Assembly (NCBI GenBank): GCA_027698105.1
Contig: JAQERH010000037.1
Span: forward strand, 1 to 27,455
Reading direction: 5' to 3'
DNA: 27,455 bases
Origin: Lachnospiraceae bacterium AM93-12TA
Lineage (GTDB): Bacteria; Bacillota; Clostridia; Lachnospirales; Lachnospiraceae
Part shown: positions 1 to 7,889 of the stretch, piece by piece
Position numbering within the stretch: position 1 is the first letter of the stretch
Layout of the letters: the number at the start of each line of letters is the position of its first letter
Notes under the pieces: model-generated
What the model saw: the letters and a program-made list of their open reading frames with translations, nothing else
What the model was told of the DNA's origin: nothing
Database searches by the model: none
Position numbers and translations under genes: made by a program

Positions 1-102
1 TTTGTGATGCGATTAAGGTAATGGATACCCTCTACTTCTCATTTTCAATCTTCGTAAACCTCCCTTTTTCTGTCTTTCTGCCCTCTGTTTGGTGAAAAAA
101 TG

Positions 103-132
103 TTGGACAAAAGACCTCTTTTCCCTCATAAT
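103..132 (+). promoter_or_regulatory. possible promoter for the C39-like gene
   Basis: TTGGAC at 103-108 and CATAAT at 127-132 are separated by 18 bp, about 50 bp before the start codon at 185. The match to a sigma-A promoter is partial and unsupported by anything else. Confidence 0.3.
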
Positions 133-184
133 ATCTTTAGAAAGAGAGATTGTCAAAGGAATTTTTCAATGCAGGGGGTATATT

Positions 185-769
185 ATGAAATATTTGAATC
201 AATTAGACTATCCTTCCATTCCCTATCCCACTGATATCAGTCATCCGGAAAGTCCTTTAAATCAAGGCTCTGTCCGGGAAGCAGGCTGCGGCCTGTGCTG
301 TCTGGCTATGGCCATAGACAGGCTGACAGACAAGTCGATTTCCCTGAAGAAGCTGGTTTCCCTGTCTATCCGGCACAAAGCTAATCTGCTCCCAGGTACC
401 GATATGGAAATCCTGGGACCTGTTGTTGCCAGACAGTTCAATCTGGGCTACTCTACCACAGAAAGCGTCCGAACAGCCATCCGCTGCCTGAAAAACGGTG
501 GCTGTGTTATCGCCAATGTGGGCGGAGATCGGGAGGGATATACGGGGGTATTTGCCCATGAAGGACATTTTATTCTCCTGACTGCAAGCGTTGGGGAGCA
601 AATCTGTGTCCTGGATCCGGCTCTCAGGCCAGGCCGGTATGACGAACCAGGACGAAAAGGAAAGGTCCGTCTGGATACTCCCTTTGCCTGGTGCTCCCCT
701 GAGCTTCTGACAAAGGAAACAGATAACAGGAGTCCTGGCTTCTACCTGTTTTTCAGAAAAACACCCTAG
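185..769 (+). CDS. C39-type papain-like cysteine peptidase family protein
   Basis: Predicted 194-residue protein of the C39-like (bacteriocin-processing/papain-fold) group. Visible: a Gln27 upstream of the nucleophile motif AGCGLCCLAM (Cys35), a histidine in GHFILL (His128) and an aspartate in VLDPA (Asp144), which is the Cys-His-Asp order of the fold. The ATG at 185 is chosen because GGGGG lies 6 nt upstream; a TTG at 89 in the same frame has no ribosome binding site. There is no clear signal peptide or membrane segment, so it may act in the cytoplasm or leave by an unusual route. It stands alone, convergent with the minus-strand run to its right, and ends at a strong bidirectional hairpin. 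Substrate unknown; no ABC transporter or leader-peptide gene is adjacent, so a bacteriocin-processing role is not supported here. Confidence 0.75.
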   Translation: MKYLNQLDYPSIPYPTDISHPESPLNQGSVREAGCGLCCLAMAIDRLTDKSISLKKLVSLSIRHKANLLPGTDMEILGPVVARQFNLGYSTTESVRTAIRCLKNGGCVIANVGGDREGYTGVFAHEGHFILLTASVGEQICVLDPALRPGRYDEPGRKGKVRLDTPFAWCSPELLTKETDNRSPGFYLFFRKTP

Positions 770-784
770 AGGTTCTATCTGTGC

Positions 785-841
785 AAAAAGCCGCCTGGCA
801 GGACGCTTCTTACATTTCAGCGTCCTGCCAGGCGGCTTTTT
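785..841. terminator. bidirectional intrinsic terminator
   Basis: Perfect 22-bp inverted repeat (785-806 with 820-841) around a 13-nt loop. The arm ends in A5 on the left and T5 on the right, so both strands give a GC-rich hairpin followed by a U-run. It sits between the convergent genes ending at 769 (+) and 870 (-) and should end both. Confidence 0.92.
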
Positions 842-869
842 CGGATCCAGGTTCTTCTGGTATCCTTTT

Positions 870-1160
870 TTAGTTAAGCTCAATCTTCTCAGCCTGCTCC
901 GGGAAGAAGGAATTCTTCATGTCGTACTTATTGTGATGAGTAAAATCATAGAGTGCTTTTCCGTTCAGGAAATAGTTTCTCTGATATTTTCCGTCTTTTA
1001 CTAACAGCCAGTTCTCACGATCCCATGTAAGGTAGCCGTCCTCATCTGTTCTGGACTCTGAAAATACCAGATCCACCTGACGGTTGGAATCTAAGAGCTT
1101 CATCAGATCCTCTACTGTAACCTCTACTTCTGCCTTTGCCTGTACATCATATGCTTTCAT
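870..1160 (-). CDS. conserved-looking hypothetical protein, 96 aa
   Basis: Unrecognised 96-residue soluble protein, rich in Asp, Glu, Lys and aromatic residues. There is no membrane segment, signal peptide or cysteine. The start is well supported by GAGGAGGAG about 9 nt before the ATG. It is the last gene of the minus-strand run, 47 nt after the transglutaminase-like gene, and is followed at once by the 785-841 terminator, so co-transcription is likely. The central part (WDRENWLLVKDGKY) alternates charged and hydrophobic residues as a small beta-rich fold might, but I assign no function. Confidence 0.72.
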   Translation of the reverse strand: MKAYDVQAKAEVEVTVEDLMKLLDSNRQVDLVFSESRTDEDGYLTWDRENWLLVKDGKYQRNYFLNGKALYDFTHHNKYDMKNSFFPEQAEKIELN

Positions 1161-1207
1161 AAAATAAATCTCCTCCTCTTTTTATGATGTTTCTCTTCAT
1201 TATGCCA

Positions 1208-2617
1208 CTATTTTTCATTTCCGTCAAATGGCTTTTCTTCTGTTTCCAGACAATATTCCACTGTAAATTCCTTTCCAAACCGCAGGAAACGTCCATCACA
1301 GAATACTTCTCCCGACTGATTGTCGTAAGGATCATCACGCAGCCCTTCTTCTGCCTTTGAAAAGCTGTGCATAAACTGGGAGGCATATGGAATCCTGTAG
1401 GGATCCAGGTTGGCCCCGTAGTAAGCACGGCGTTTCTCATCTCCCTGGCGGAAGGCTGAACCTCCAAAGGAGCAGTCTGCACTCAGCCATCCAAACGGCG
1501 CTACATAGTACTGAGCCCAGTCATGGCAGCCTACCGTAAGCGGCGTGGCATAAAGACCTGACTGCCATCTGGCCGGAATTCCGGCAATTCTGCACATGGT
1601 AATAAAGAGCAGTGCCTGAAAACCGCAGTCTCCCTTTCGATTCACCGCTGTAAACTCCGGAATATCTTCCACTGTACTGTAGCTTCTCACAAAGGAGTAG
1701 TTAATGTGAGACGTGATAAACCTGTAAATTTTTCCGGCCGCCAGAAGGGGATTTTTCTCTCCCTCTGTTACCATTTTCGTCAGTTCTCTCAGATAAGGGG
1801 TAAAGCGAATATGCGGTGCTTCCTCACCTGTATAGAAAGATGGCTGTATTGGAAGAACCTGTGAGGGATCCGGGCTGTGATAGGCAGTTTCATTGTCAAA
1901 TTCAAACTCTGTCTTCCAGATCTCTCCGCCTCTTATTACAGTCTCAAACCGGGCAGTTCTCTGAGGGTAATCTCCCCTGTCTGCTGACACAAATGTTCCA
2001 GCCGCGCTCTCAAATCCCAGCAGGCGAAAATTCTTTACCTGGGCATACTCCACCGGAAGAGGCATGTAGACACTGGCTGTTTTTCCCATGCAGGCTTTTT
2101 CTGCCTCCGGGGTCAGGGAAAGTTTTGTAGTAAGGCGCATATGGAGGATCCGCCCTCCCTTTTCCTCCATCAGGCGCACATTTTCTCGCAGAAGAGCCGC
2201 ATTTTTTTCATTGTCCTCCAGAGTTCCCAGAAAACGGGCAGCATAATCTTCTCTCGTCTTCATCAGGTTGTCGAAAAACAGTTCGTGAAAGTGTACCTTT
2301 CCATTAATGTAAATCCATTCTGCTGTGTTTTCCTCCCAGAGTGTTTCCAGCTCCTCATCTCTGAAATCCCGGATCTGCTTCCGGAGAAGCGCTAAGGCAT
2401 CCTCATAGGAATATGGATACTGGGACGGGATTCTGGCGGCCAGAATCCGCTCCAGCTGAAGGCGCTTTTTGAGTGCCTCCGGCAGAGTTTCATCTGAAAG
2501 CCTCCTGTCAATCACCCGTATCAGTCTCTCGTAATCTCCCCCCCATTTCAGTTTTGTCAAATCCTCTGGCAGCGGCACATCTAAATACCGCATATCCATC
2601 ACTGCCTTGTCCTCCAT
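1208..2617 (-). CDS. transglutaminase-like superfamily protein
   Basis: 469-residue protein with a transglutaminase-like core in its C-terminal half. The catalytic triad is visible in order: Cys331 in KGDCGFQALLF, His365 in GCHDWAQYYV and Asp381 in LSADCSFGG. The N-terminal 250 residues look like a helical region followed by a beta-rich domain and match nothing I can name. Bacterial members are usually peptidases or amide-processing enzymes rather than true crosslinkers; the substrate here is unknown. No signal peptide is seen, so the enzyme seems cytoplasmic. The ATG is preceded by GGGGGA at a good distance. It follows the small membrane protein by 20 nt, so the two are probably co-transcribed. 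Confidence 0.85.
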   Translation of the reverse strand: MEDKAVMDMRYLDVPLPEDLTKLKWGGDYERLIRVIDRRLSDETLPEALKKRLQLERILAARIPSQYPYSYEDALALLRKQIRDFRDEELETLWEENTAEWIYINGKVHFHELFFDNLMKTREDYAARFLGTLEDNEKNAALLRENVRLMEEKGGRILHMRLTTKLSLTPEAEKACMGKTASVYMPLPVEYAQVKNFRLLGFESAAGTFVSADRGDYPQRTARFETVIRGGEIWKTEFEFDNETAYHSPDPSQVLPIQPSFYTGEEAPHIRFTPYLRELTKMVTEGEKNPLLAAGKIYRFITSHINYSFVRSYSTVEDIPEFTAVNRKGDCGFQALLFITMCRIAGIPARWQSGLYATPLTVGCHDWAQYYVAPFGWLSADCSFGGSAFRQGDEKRRAYYGANLDPYRIPYASQFMHSFSKAEEGLRDDPYDNQSGEVFCDGRFLRFGKEFTVEYCLETEEKPFDGNEK

Positions 2618-2637
2618 ATCCGTTTCCCCCTTTTCTC

Positions 2638-2865
2638 CTATTTTTTCTTATTCTCCTCTGCCTGCTTTTTAGCGGCAGCAAAGCTGGCATAAATACCGCC
2701 TGCCACCAGAGCCAGTCCGATGATTCCGAATAAAGCGATAAATATCATCATCACTGTTTTTTCCTCTCCCGCTGTCTCAAGGCCCTTAAACATGTTCCAG
2801 GCCATATACAGCAGATAAACTCCCGCCAGGGCGTAAATTGCCATTCTCGCTCTGAATCTTCCCAT
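2638..2865 (-). CDS. small two-helix membrane protein
   Basis: 75-residue protein with two predicted membrane segments (about residues 9-25 and 39-62) and a basic, lysine-rich C-terminal tail. A GAGGAT ribosome binding site precedes the ATG. It lies between the PIN-like gene (38-nt gap) and the transglutaminase-like gene (20-nt gap), as part of the same probable transcript. No family recognised. It could anchor a neighbour at the membrane, but that is inference from position only. Confidence 0.7.
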   Translation of the reverse strand: MGRFRARMAIYALAGVYLLYMAWNMFKGLETAGEEKTVMMIFIALFGIIGLALVAGGIYASFAAAKKQAEENKKK

Positions 2866-2903
2866 TTCTATCCTCGCATTCTCTTTTTCTTAATGTGTTC
2901 CTC

Positions 2904-3863
2904 TTACTGACGCTTCCAGACGTATCTTCCCCTGGATCTTCTTCTGCTTTTTCTGTAAGGATGTCGCTCCTGTGTTCTCTCCGTCTTCTGCGAAGCATCA
3001 CTTTTCTGTGGAACTTCCTCCGGCTGCTTTTCCTGTACCTGTTCTGGCTTTGGCACCTTCTCTAATGGTTTCTCCCCCTGGCCGGCATCTGTCTTTTTCT
3101 CCTTCTGTCCGTCTCTGTCCTGCCTGTTTCCCGGACGACTGCCTCTTTTTCTGTTATTTCTTCTGTCAGTTCCTGCTTTTTCCTTTGCAGATTCCTTGTG
3201 CTCCTCCTGATTCTGCTTTCTGACAGTTCCTTCAGCGGATTCCTTTGGTTCTGCATTCTGCTCTGGATTCTGCTTCCTGTTCTCTGATGAAATGGTCTGG
3301 ATTCTGATTGCTCCAGCCTGCTGGGGCCTTCCCTGTTTCCTTCTGTTCTTTCCAGATTTTTTCCTGATTTCGGTGTGCTCCTGTTCTCTTTTCTGCCCTT
3401 CTTTTTTCTCCTGGATATCCTCTCCAGATGACGCTGCCAGGCGCTCACCCTTGTCCACAATAATTTCCCGCACATTCTCCAGCTCTTCCCCGCTGACTGC
3501 AATAGCAGGACGCCGCTTCATGCTTATTTTCTTTCCGGACATTTCTTTTCCATGCCAGAAGTCTTCCATACTGCTGAATCCATTATCACGGCTGACAATG
3601 ATAAACTCCTTCTCAGAGGTGCTTCCAATCAGATATCCGCAGTAGCTGGACAGCTGGAAATCCAGGAAATTTTTTCCTGTCTTATCCACCTTGATGTATC
3701 TGACCTCTGCCCTGGAGGATGCGATCTCAATGTGGCGCTCAAAGGGAACTGCTGCAGCCTGCTTTCCATAAAAAATCACAACGCGGTCCCGATCTGACAG
3801 CTTTTCCACTCCGTCCATTCCACCGACTCCTACATTTTCAAAATCCACCAAATACGTACTCAT
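2904..3863 (-). CDS. PIN-like domain protein with long charged C-terminal tail
   Basis: 319-residue protein in two parts. Residues 1 to about 125 resemble a PIN/NYN-like nuclease fold, with acidic positions Asp7 and Glu9 in LVDFENVG, Asp68 in NFLDFQL and Asp93 in VSRDNGF spaced as metal ligands in such domains. Residues about 130-319 are low-complexity and dominated by Lys, Arg, Glu, Gln and Pro, and end in a very basic Arg/Lys block. The tail is probably disordered and could bind nucleic acid. The start has GGAGGA just upstream. It follows metA by 31 nt. RNase activity is inferred from the fold; no toxin-antitoxin partner is visible next to it. Confidence 0.75.
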   Translation of the reverse strand: MSTYLVDFENVGVGGMDGVEKLSDRDRVVIFYGKQAAAVPFERHIEIASSRAEVRYIKVDKTGKNFLDFQLSSYCGYLIGSTSEKEFIIVSRDNGFSSMEDFWHGKEMSGKKISMKRRPAIAVSGEELENVREIIVDKGERLAASSGEDIQEKKEGQKREQEHTEIRKKSGKNRRKQGRPQQAGAIRIQTISSENRKQNPEQNAEPKESAEGTVRKQNQEEHKESAKEKAGTDRRNNRKRGSRPGNRQDRDGQKEKKTDAGQGEKPLEKVPKPEQVQEKQPEEVPQKSDASQKTERTQERHPYRKSRRRSRGRYVWKRQ

Positions 3864-3894
3864 GTATTTCCTCCATTTTTGTTCCTGTTTTTTC

Positions 3895-4839
3895 TTAATA
3901 TAAGCATCCGTCCTCTGCTTCGGGTCCGTCGCTCTCCAGCAGATACGGTGTTACCTGGTAGACATAAAAGTTCAGCCAGTTGGTGTAAAGAGTATTGGCC
4001 ATGTTTCTCCACTTCAGGGCAGGAATAGAAAACGGATCATTGTCTTCATAATAATTATACGGAATCTCCGGATCCAGCCCCTTTTTCAAATCCCGGTGAT
4101 ACTCGTTATTTAACGTCATTCTGTCATACTCCGGATGTCCCTGCATAAAAATCTGGCGGCCATCCCGGCTCATCACAAGGAAAATACCGGCTTCCCTGGA
4201 TCTGGACAGGATTATAAGCTCCGGATGCTTTCTCACATCCTCTTCCCGAACCTCAGTCCAGCGGGAATGAGGACAGTAAAAGCAGTCGTCCAGGCTTCGT
4301 ACCAGCGGAATCTTGCGGTTTAACACCTGATGCTCATAAATACCGGACAGCTTGCGTTCTCTCCTGTACTTAGGAATTCCATAATGGTAGTACAGACCTG
4401 CCTGGGCTCCCCAGCAGATGTGCAGGGTAGATGTCACATGGGTTCTGCTCCACCCCATAATCTCTGTCAGCTCCGGCCAGTAATTGACTTCCTCGTACTC
4501 CATGTTCTCTACCGGCGCTCCTGTAATAATCATTCCATCGAATTTTCTCTTCTTTACCTCGTCAAAGGTCACATAAAACTTGTTCAGATGGCTGGCTGAA
4601 GTATTCTTGGAGCTGTGGGATGCAAGCATTAAAAAGGTGCAGTCTACCTGCAGAGGCGTATTAGAAAGCGCCCGGAGAAGCTGTGTCTCCGTTTCCTCCT
4701 TAATCGGCATCAGATTCAGGATCAGAATCTCTAACGGCCTGATATCCTGGCTCAGCGCCCGATCCTCATCCATGGTAAAAATATTCTCTGATTCCAGAAC
4801 TGCCTTGGCCGGCAGATCTTTCTGTACTTTAATCGGCAT
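3895..4839 (-). CDS. metAA: homoserine O-acetyltransferase (MetA/MetAA type)
   Basis: Acyl-activates L-homoserine in methionine biosynthesis. The 314-residue protein, starting MPIKVQKDLP, is full length for the MetA family. Visible: the nucleophile Cys142 in HICWGAQAG, the catalytic His234 and Glu236 in QGHPEYD, and Glu111 in GAPVEN. In studied MetA enzymes Glu at 111 goes with acetyl-CoA and Gly with succinyl-CoA, so this one should use acetyl-CoA despite common annotation as a succinyltransferase. The start at 4839 has GGGGAGGA upstream; an in-frame ATG at 4890 lacks one. No SAM riboswitch or T-box is visible in the 78 nt to ligA. Other methionine genes are not adjacent. Confidence 0.96.
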   Translation of the reverse strand: MPIKVQKDLPAKAVLESENIFTMDEDRALSQDIRPLEILILNLMPIKEETETQLLRALSNTPLQVDCTFLMLASHSSKNTSASHLNKFYVTFDEVKKRKFDGMIITGAPVENMEYEEVNYWPELTEIMGWSRTHVTSTLHICWGAQAGLYYHYGIPKYRRERKLSGIYEHQVLNRKIPLVRSLDDCFYCPHSRWTEVREEDVRKHPELIILSRSREAGIFLVMSRDGRQIFMQGHPEYDRMTLNNEYHRDLKKGLDPEIPYNYYEDNDPFSIPALKWRNMANTLYTNWLNFYVYQVTPYLLESDGPEAEDGCLY

Positions 4840-4917
4840 ATAGTTCCTCCCCTTTAGTCTGTAGGGTATCATACCATATTTGAGCTGCAATTACCAGCAG
4901 CCCGCACAAAATCAGCC

Positions 4918-6885
4918 CTATCCCATCATTTCGATGAATTCTTCCTCTGTGATAATAGGAATGTTCAGCTCTCTGGCCTTCTTGTTTTTGGAGGAAGAGG
5001 AGGCAGAGTCATTGTTAATCAGGTAGCTTGTCTTAGCTGTTACGCTTCCTGTCACTTTTCCGCCCTTTTCCTCAATCAGCTCCTGCAGTTCTTTCCTGTT
5101 TTTAAAATGTTCCACGGATCCGGTAATAACAAAGGTAAGGCCAGAAAGACCGCTGCCTTCCTCCTCTGCTTCCTCCGAAGCCGGCGGAAATGTCAGCTCC
5201 GCTAAGAGCCGGTCTGTCACCCTGTTATTCTCTTCGCTCTGGAAAAACCGGATCCAGGCATCTGCCAGAACCTCACCGATTCCATCAATCGCTGTCAGCT
5301 CTTCCTTCTGTGCAGTCCTCATGGCCTGGAAATCATATTTAAAATGGCGGCAGAGCATCTTTGCGTTGGCCAGGCCGATTCCGGCCACTCCCAGCCCGTA
5401 AATCATTCTGGGAAGAGTCGTATGAGATGACTGTTTTGCCGCTTCCCGGAGCTTATCAAAGGATTTTTTTCCGAATCCCTCCATCTCCACAATCTCAGAC
5501 TCATGGGCATCCAGGTGGAAGATATCTGCGTATTCGTGGATAAATCCTCTTCCAATGAACTTTTCCAGGGTCGCCTCTGACAATCCTGCAATGTTTAAGG
5601 CATCCCTGCTGGCGAAAAGGGCAAAGCTCTTCAGCTTTTTAGCCTGACAGTCAGGGTTGGTGCAGTACAGTGATTTTACGTCATTCATCTGGCGTATCTC
5701 TGTCTTTCCTCCGCAGACAGGACATATCTGGGGAATCTCCTTTACTCCGCTTCGAGTCAGGTTGTCTGCAATCTGAGGGATAATCATATTGGCCTTGTAG
5801 ACAGTAATCCTGTCCCCCTCTCCCAGCTCCAGGGCTTCCATAATGCTTAAATTGTGGACGCTGGCGCGAGTCACTGTGGTTCCCTCCAGCTCTACTGGCT
5901 CAAATACTGCTACCGGGTTAATCAGGCCTGTCCTGGAAGCGCTCCACTCGATGTAGGACAGAGTTGTCTCCTGAATTTCGTCTGCCCACTTAAAGGCAAT
6001 GGAATCCTTTGGAAACTTGGCGGTCCGCCCCAGGGACTGTCCGTAGGCAATGTCATCAAACAGCAGCACAAGTCCATCTGACGGTACATCATTTTTCTCC
6101 ACCTGGCCTGCAAAACCGGCTACCGCCTCCTCCAGGGTATCCGCTGTAACGCGTCTGTACTCTACTGTATCAAATCCCTGGGACTGAAGCCAGAGAAACT
6201 GCTTTTCTCTGGAATTTTCAAAATCTATGTCATCGGCCATAACAAGGCTGAATGCAAAAAAGCGGACATTTCTCTGGGCTGTAATCTGGCTGTTCAGCTG
6301 ACGTACAGAGCCGCTGCACAGATTTCTGGGATTTTTATATCTGGCATCTGCATCCTCAATCTCTTCATTGATCTTTAAAAAGTCAGAATACCGGATTACA
6401 GCCTCTCCCCGGATCACCAGCTGTCCTTCATAGGGAATGGTCATGGGCACATTGACAAAGGTTCTGGCGTTGGCTGTAATCACCTCCCCAATCTCCCCGT
6501 TTCCTCTTGTAACTGCTTTTTTAAGCTCTCCTCCTTCATAGGTCAGCACAATGGTCAGACCATCCATTTTCCAGGACAGAAGCCCCTGTTCACTGCCCAG
6601 CCACTCCTTCAGTTCCTCCACACTCTTTGTCTTATTCAGGGAAAGCATGGGTTTTTCATGGCGCTCCTTAACCAGAGCGCTGACTGCCTCATAGCCTACA
6701 TTCTGGGTGGGACTGTTTCCGAATACGGTTCCCGTCTCCTCTTCCAGTCCGGCCAGTTCATCATAAAGCCTGTCATATTCAAAGTTGCTCATAATCTCCC
6801 GGCTCTCCTGATAGTAGGCTCGTCCGGCCCTGTTAAGCAGCTCAATCAGTTCTTTCATCCGCTCTATTTTCTGTTCCTGATTCAT
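4918..6885 (-). CDS. ligA: NAD-dependent DNA ligase, divergent Lachnospiraceae type
   Basis: 655-residue ligase that seals nicks in replication and repair using NAD. Domains in order: Ia (residues 1-70), adenylation domain with nucleophile Lys106 in KMDG, OB fold (about 305-380), four-cysteine zinc finger (Cys388, 391, 408, 413), helix-hairpin-helix repeats (about 425-560) and BRCT (about 580-655). Several conserved positions differ from typical LigA: Ser104 where ELK/EPK has Glu, GNGEIGE for GDGxxGED, KNPRN for ANPRN, and Leu275 where motif IV DGVVIK has Lys. Motif V Lys299 (IAFKW) and Glu161 (RGEA) are kept. AAGGAG precedes the ATG. The reading frame is intact and this seems a lineage variant rather than a decayed copy. 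Confidence 0.93.
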   Translation of the reverse strand: MNQEQKIERMKELIELLNRAGRAYYQESREIMSNFEYDRLYDELAGLEEETGTVFGNSPTQNVGYEAVSALVKERHEKPMLSLNKTKSVEELKEWLGSEQGLLSWKMDGLTIVLTYEGGELKKAVTRGNGEIGEVITANARTFVNVPMTIPYEGQLVIRGEAVIRYSDFLKINEEIEDADARYKNPRNLCSGSVRQLNSQITAQRNVRFFAFSLVMADDIDFENSREKQFLWLQSQGFDTVEYRRVTADTLEEAVAGFAGQVEKNDVPSDGLVLLFDDIAYGQSLGRTAKFPKDSIAFKWADEIQETTLSYIEWSASRTGLINPVAVFEPVELEGTTVTRASVHNLSIMEALELGEGDRITVYKANMIIPQIADNLTRSGVKEIPQICPVCGGKTEIRQMNDVKSLYCTNPDCQAKKLKSFALFASRDALNIAGLSEATLEKFIGRGFIHEYADIFHLDAHESEIVEMEGFGKKSFDKLREAAKQSSHTTLPRMIYGLGVAGIGLANAKMLCRHFKYDFQAMRTAQKEELTAIDGIGEVLADAWIRFFQSEENNRVTDRLLAELTFPPASEEAEEEGSGLSGLTFVITGSVEHFKNRKELQELIEEKGGKVTGSVTAKTSYLINNDSASSSSKNKKARELNIPIITEEEFIEMMG

Positions 6886-6956
6886 TCTTGACTCCTTTTT
6901 GCATCCTGGGGTTTTCTCCCTTGATATCTGACATGTTCTGCCGTTTTTCTGTTTTC

Positions 6957-6993
6957 CCTGCTGCCGGGTATTTTCCTTCTGACCAGCAGCAGG
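6957..6993 (-). other. 11-bp inverted repeat between amidase gene and ligA
   Basis: 6957-6967 pairs with 6983-6993 (one G-U on the RNA of the minus strand) around a 15-nt loop. It lies just after the amidase stop codon. No U-run follows on the minus strand, so it is a weak terminator candidate and may instead be an mRNA-processing or stabilising hairpin. Confidence 0.45.
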
Positions 6994-7005
6994 AATTCAG
7001 ATTTC

Positions 7006-7806
7006 CTATTCTGTCTTCTTTTTGTCCTCTGTGCTGTAATCCTTCACCATAAATGTATTGTAGCCGCGGGATCGGAGTTCCTCCTCCAAAGCTGCTGCAT
7101 AGTCCAGGTTCAGAAACGCGCCGACCCGCACATCATAGAAACCGCTGTCGTAGACCAGAAAGGCCGGATACCCCTGAGACCGAAGCTCTGACAGCTGCTG
7201 CTCAGCCAGAGAACGCAGACGGTAGGCTCCTGTCTGTACCATATAGTAAACCGGCATTTCTTTCTTTTCTTCTTCCTTCACAGCCTGTTCTACTCCATCA
7301 GCAATGGCATCTGCAATCGCTTCAAAGTTAGTGTCAAACAACTGGTTATCCTGGGGATTGTCAATAAAGCCTGCCTCTATTAAAACAGCCGGCATAGCCA
7401 CCCGTCTGAGCACTGCCAGCCCTGGCCGCTCCACTACCCCCAGATCCTGGTAGCCTGTTTTTTTCAGTTCCTCATTCACCGCCCTGGCAAGCCTGCCGTT
7501 TACACCCATATCTTCATATACCAGGGTCATAATGCCTGAAGCTGTTCCCGGAATGTTGGCTGCGTTTCTGTGGATCGAGATAAAATAGTCAGCTCCTCCA
7601 TGGTTTCCCATATCCGCTTTCTCATAAGGCGTGTGATATACATCATCTACTCTGGTGTACATCACGTCAAATCCCCTGTTTTCTAACCGGTCCCCCACTG
7701 CTAAAGCAAGCCTCAGTGCATCGTCCTTCTCCTGTCTTCCAAAATATACGGCTCCTGGATCCTCCATTCCCCCGTGTCCTGCATCTATTACAACTCTCTT
7801 TTTCAT
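7006..7806 (-). CDS. N-acetylmuramoyl-L-alanine amidase with SPOR repeats, CwlC-like
   Basis: 266-residue peptidoglycan amidase. The Amidase_3 domain begins at the very N-terminus (VVIDAGHGG) and shows all zinc-site residues: His in DAGHGG, Glu in RQEKDDA, His in SIHRNA, and catalytic Glu in LIEAGFIDN. A SPOR-type region of two half-repeats (MVQTGAYRL and DVRVGAFLNL) occupies about residues 185-260. There is no signal peptide. This layout matches B. subtilis CwlC, a mother-cell lysis amidase made late in sporulation, so a similar role is likely but inferred. The ATG at 7806 is chosen because the catalytic strand starts there; AAGGAG lies 14 nt upstream, rather far. An in-frame ATG at 7836 has no ribosome binding site. 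Confidence 0.88.
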   Translation of the reverse strand: MKKRVVIDAGHGGMEDPGAVYFGRQEKDDALRLALAVGDRLENRGFDVMYTRVDDVYHTPYEKADMGNHGGADYFISIHRNAANIPGTASGIMTLVYEDMGVNGRLARAVNEELKKTGYQDLGVVERPGLAVLRRVAMPAVLIEAGFIDNPQDNQLFDTNFEAIADAIADGVEQAVKEEEKKEMPVYYMVQTGAYRLRSLAEQQLSELRSQGYPAFLVYDSGFYDVRVGAFLNLDYAAALEEELRSRGYNTFMVKDYSTEDKKKTE

Positions 7807-7889
7807 ATTTAAAAGAAAGGCTCCTTTTCTAAGCATTTCTATTATATTCTATGAAAAAAGAGGGAAAGCGTTCCTTTTACTTATCCTGG

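Noticed and set aside
257..883. Long minus-strand frame opposite the C39-like gene
   Set aside because: Shadow of the coding frame; no family motifs, no ribosome binding site, and it runs through the 785-841 terminator.
4840..4917. SAM riboswitch or T-box before metA
   Set aside because: The gap is only 78 nt and shows no aptamer core, specifier stem or terminator.
4918..6885. ligA as a decayed pseudogene
   Set aside because: Despite odd residues the frame is intact and all domains, the nucleophile lysine and the four zinc cysteines are present.
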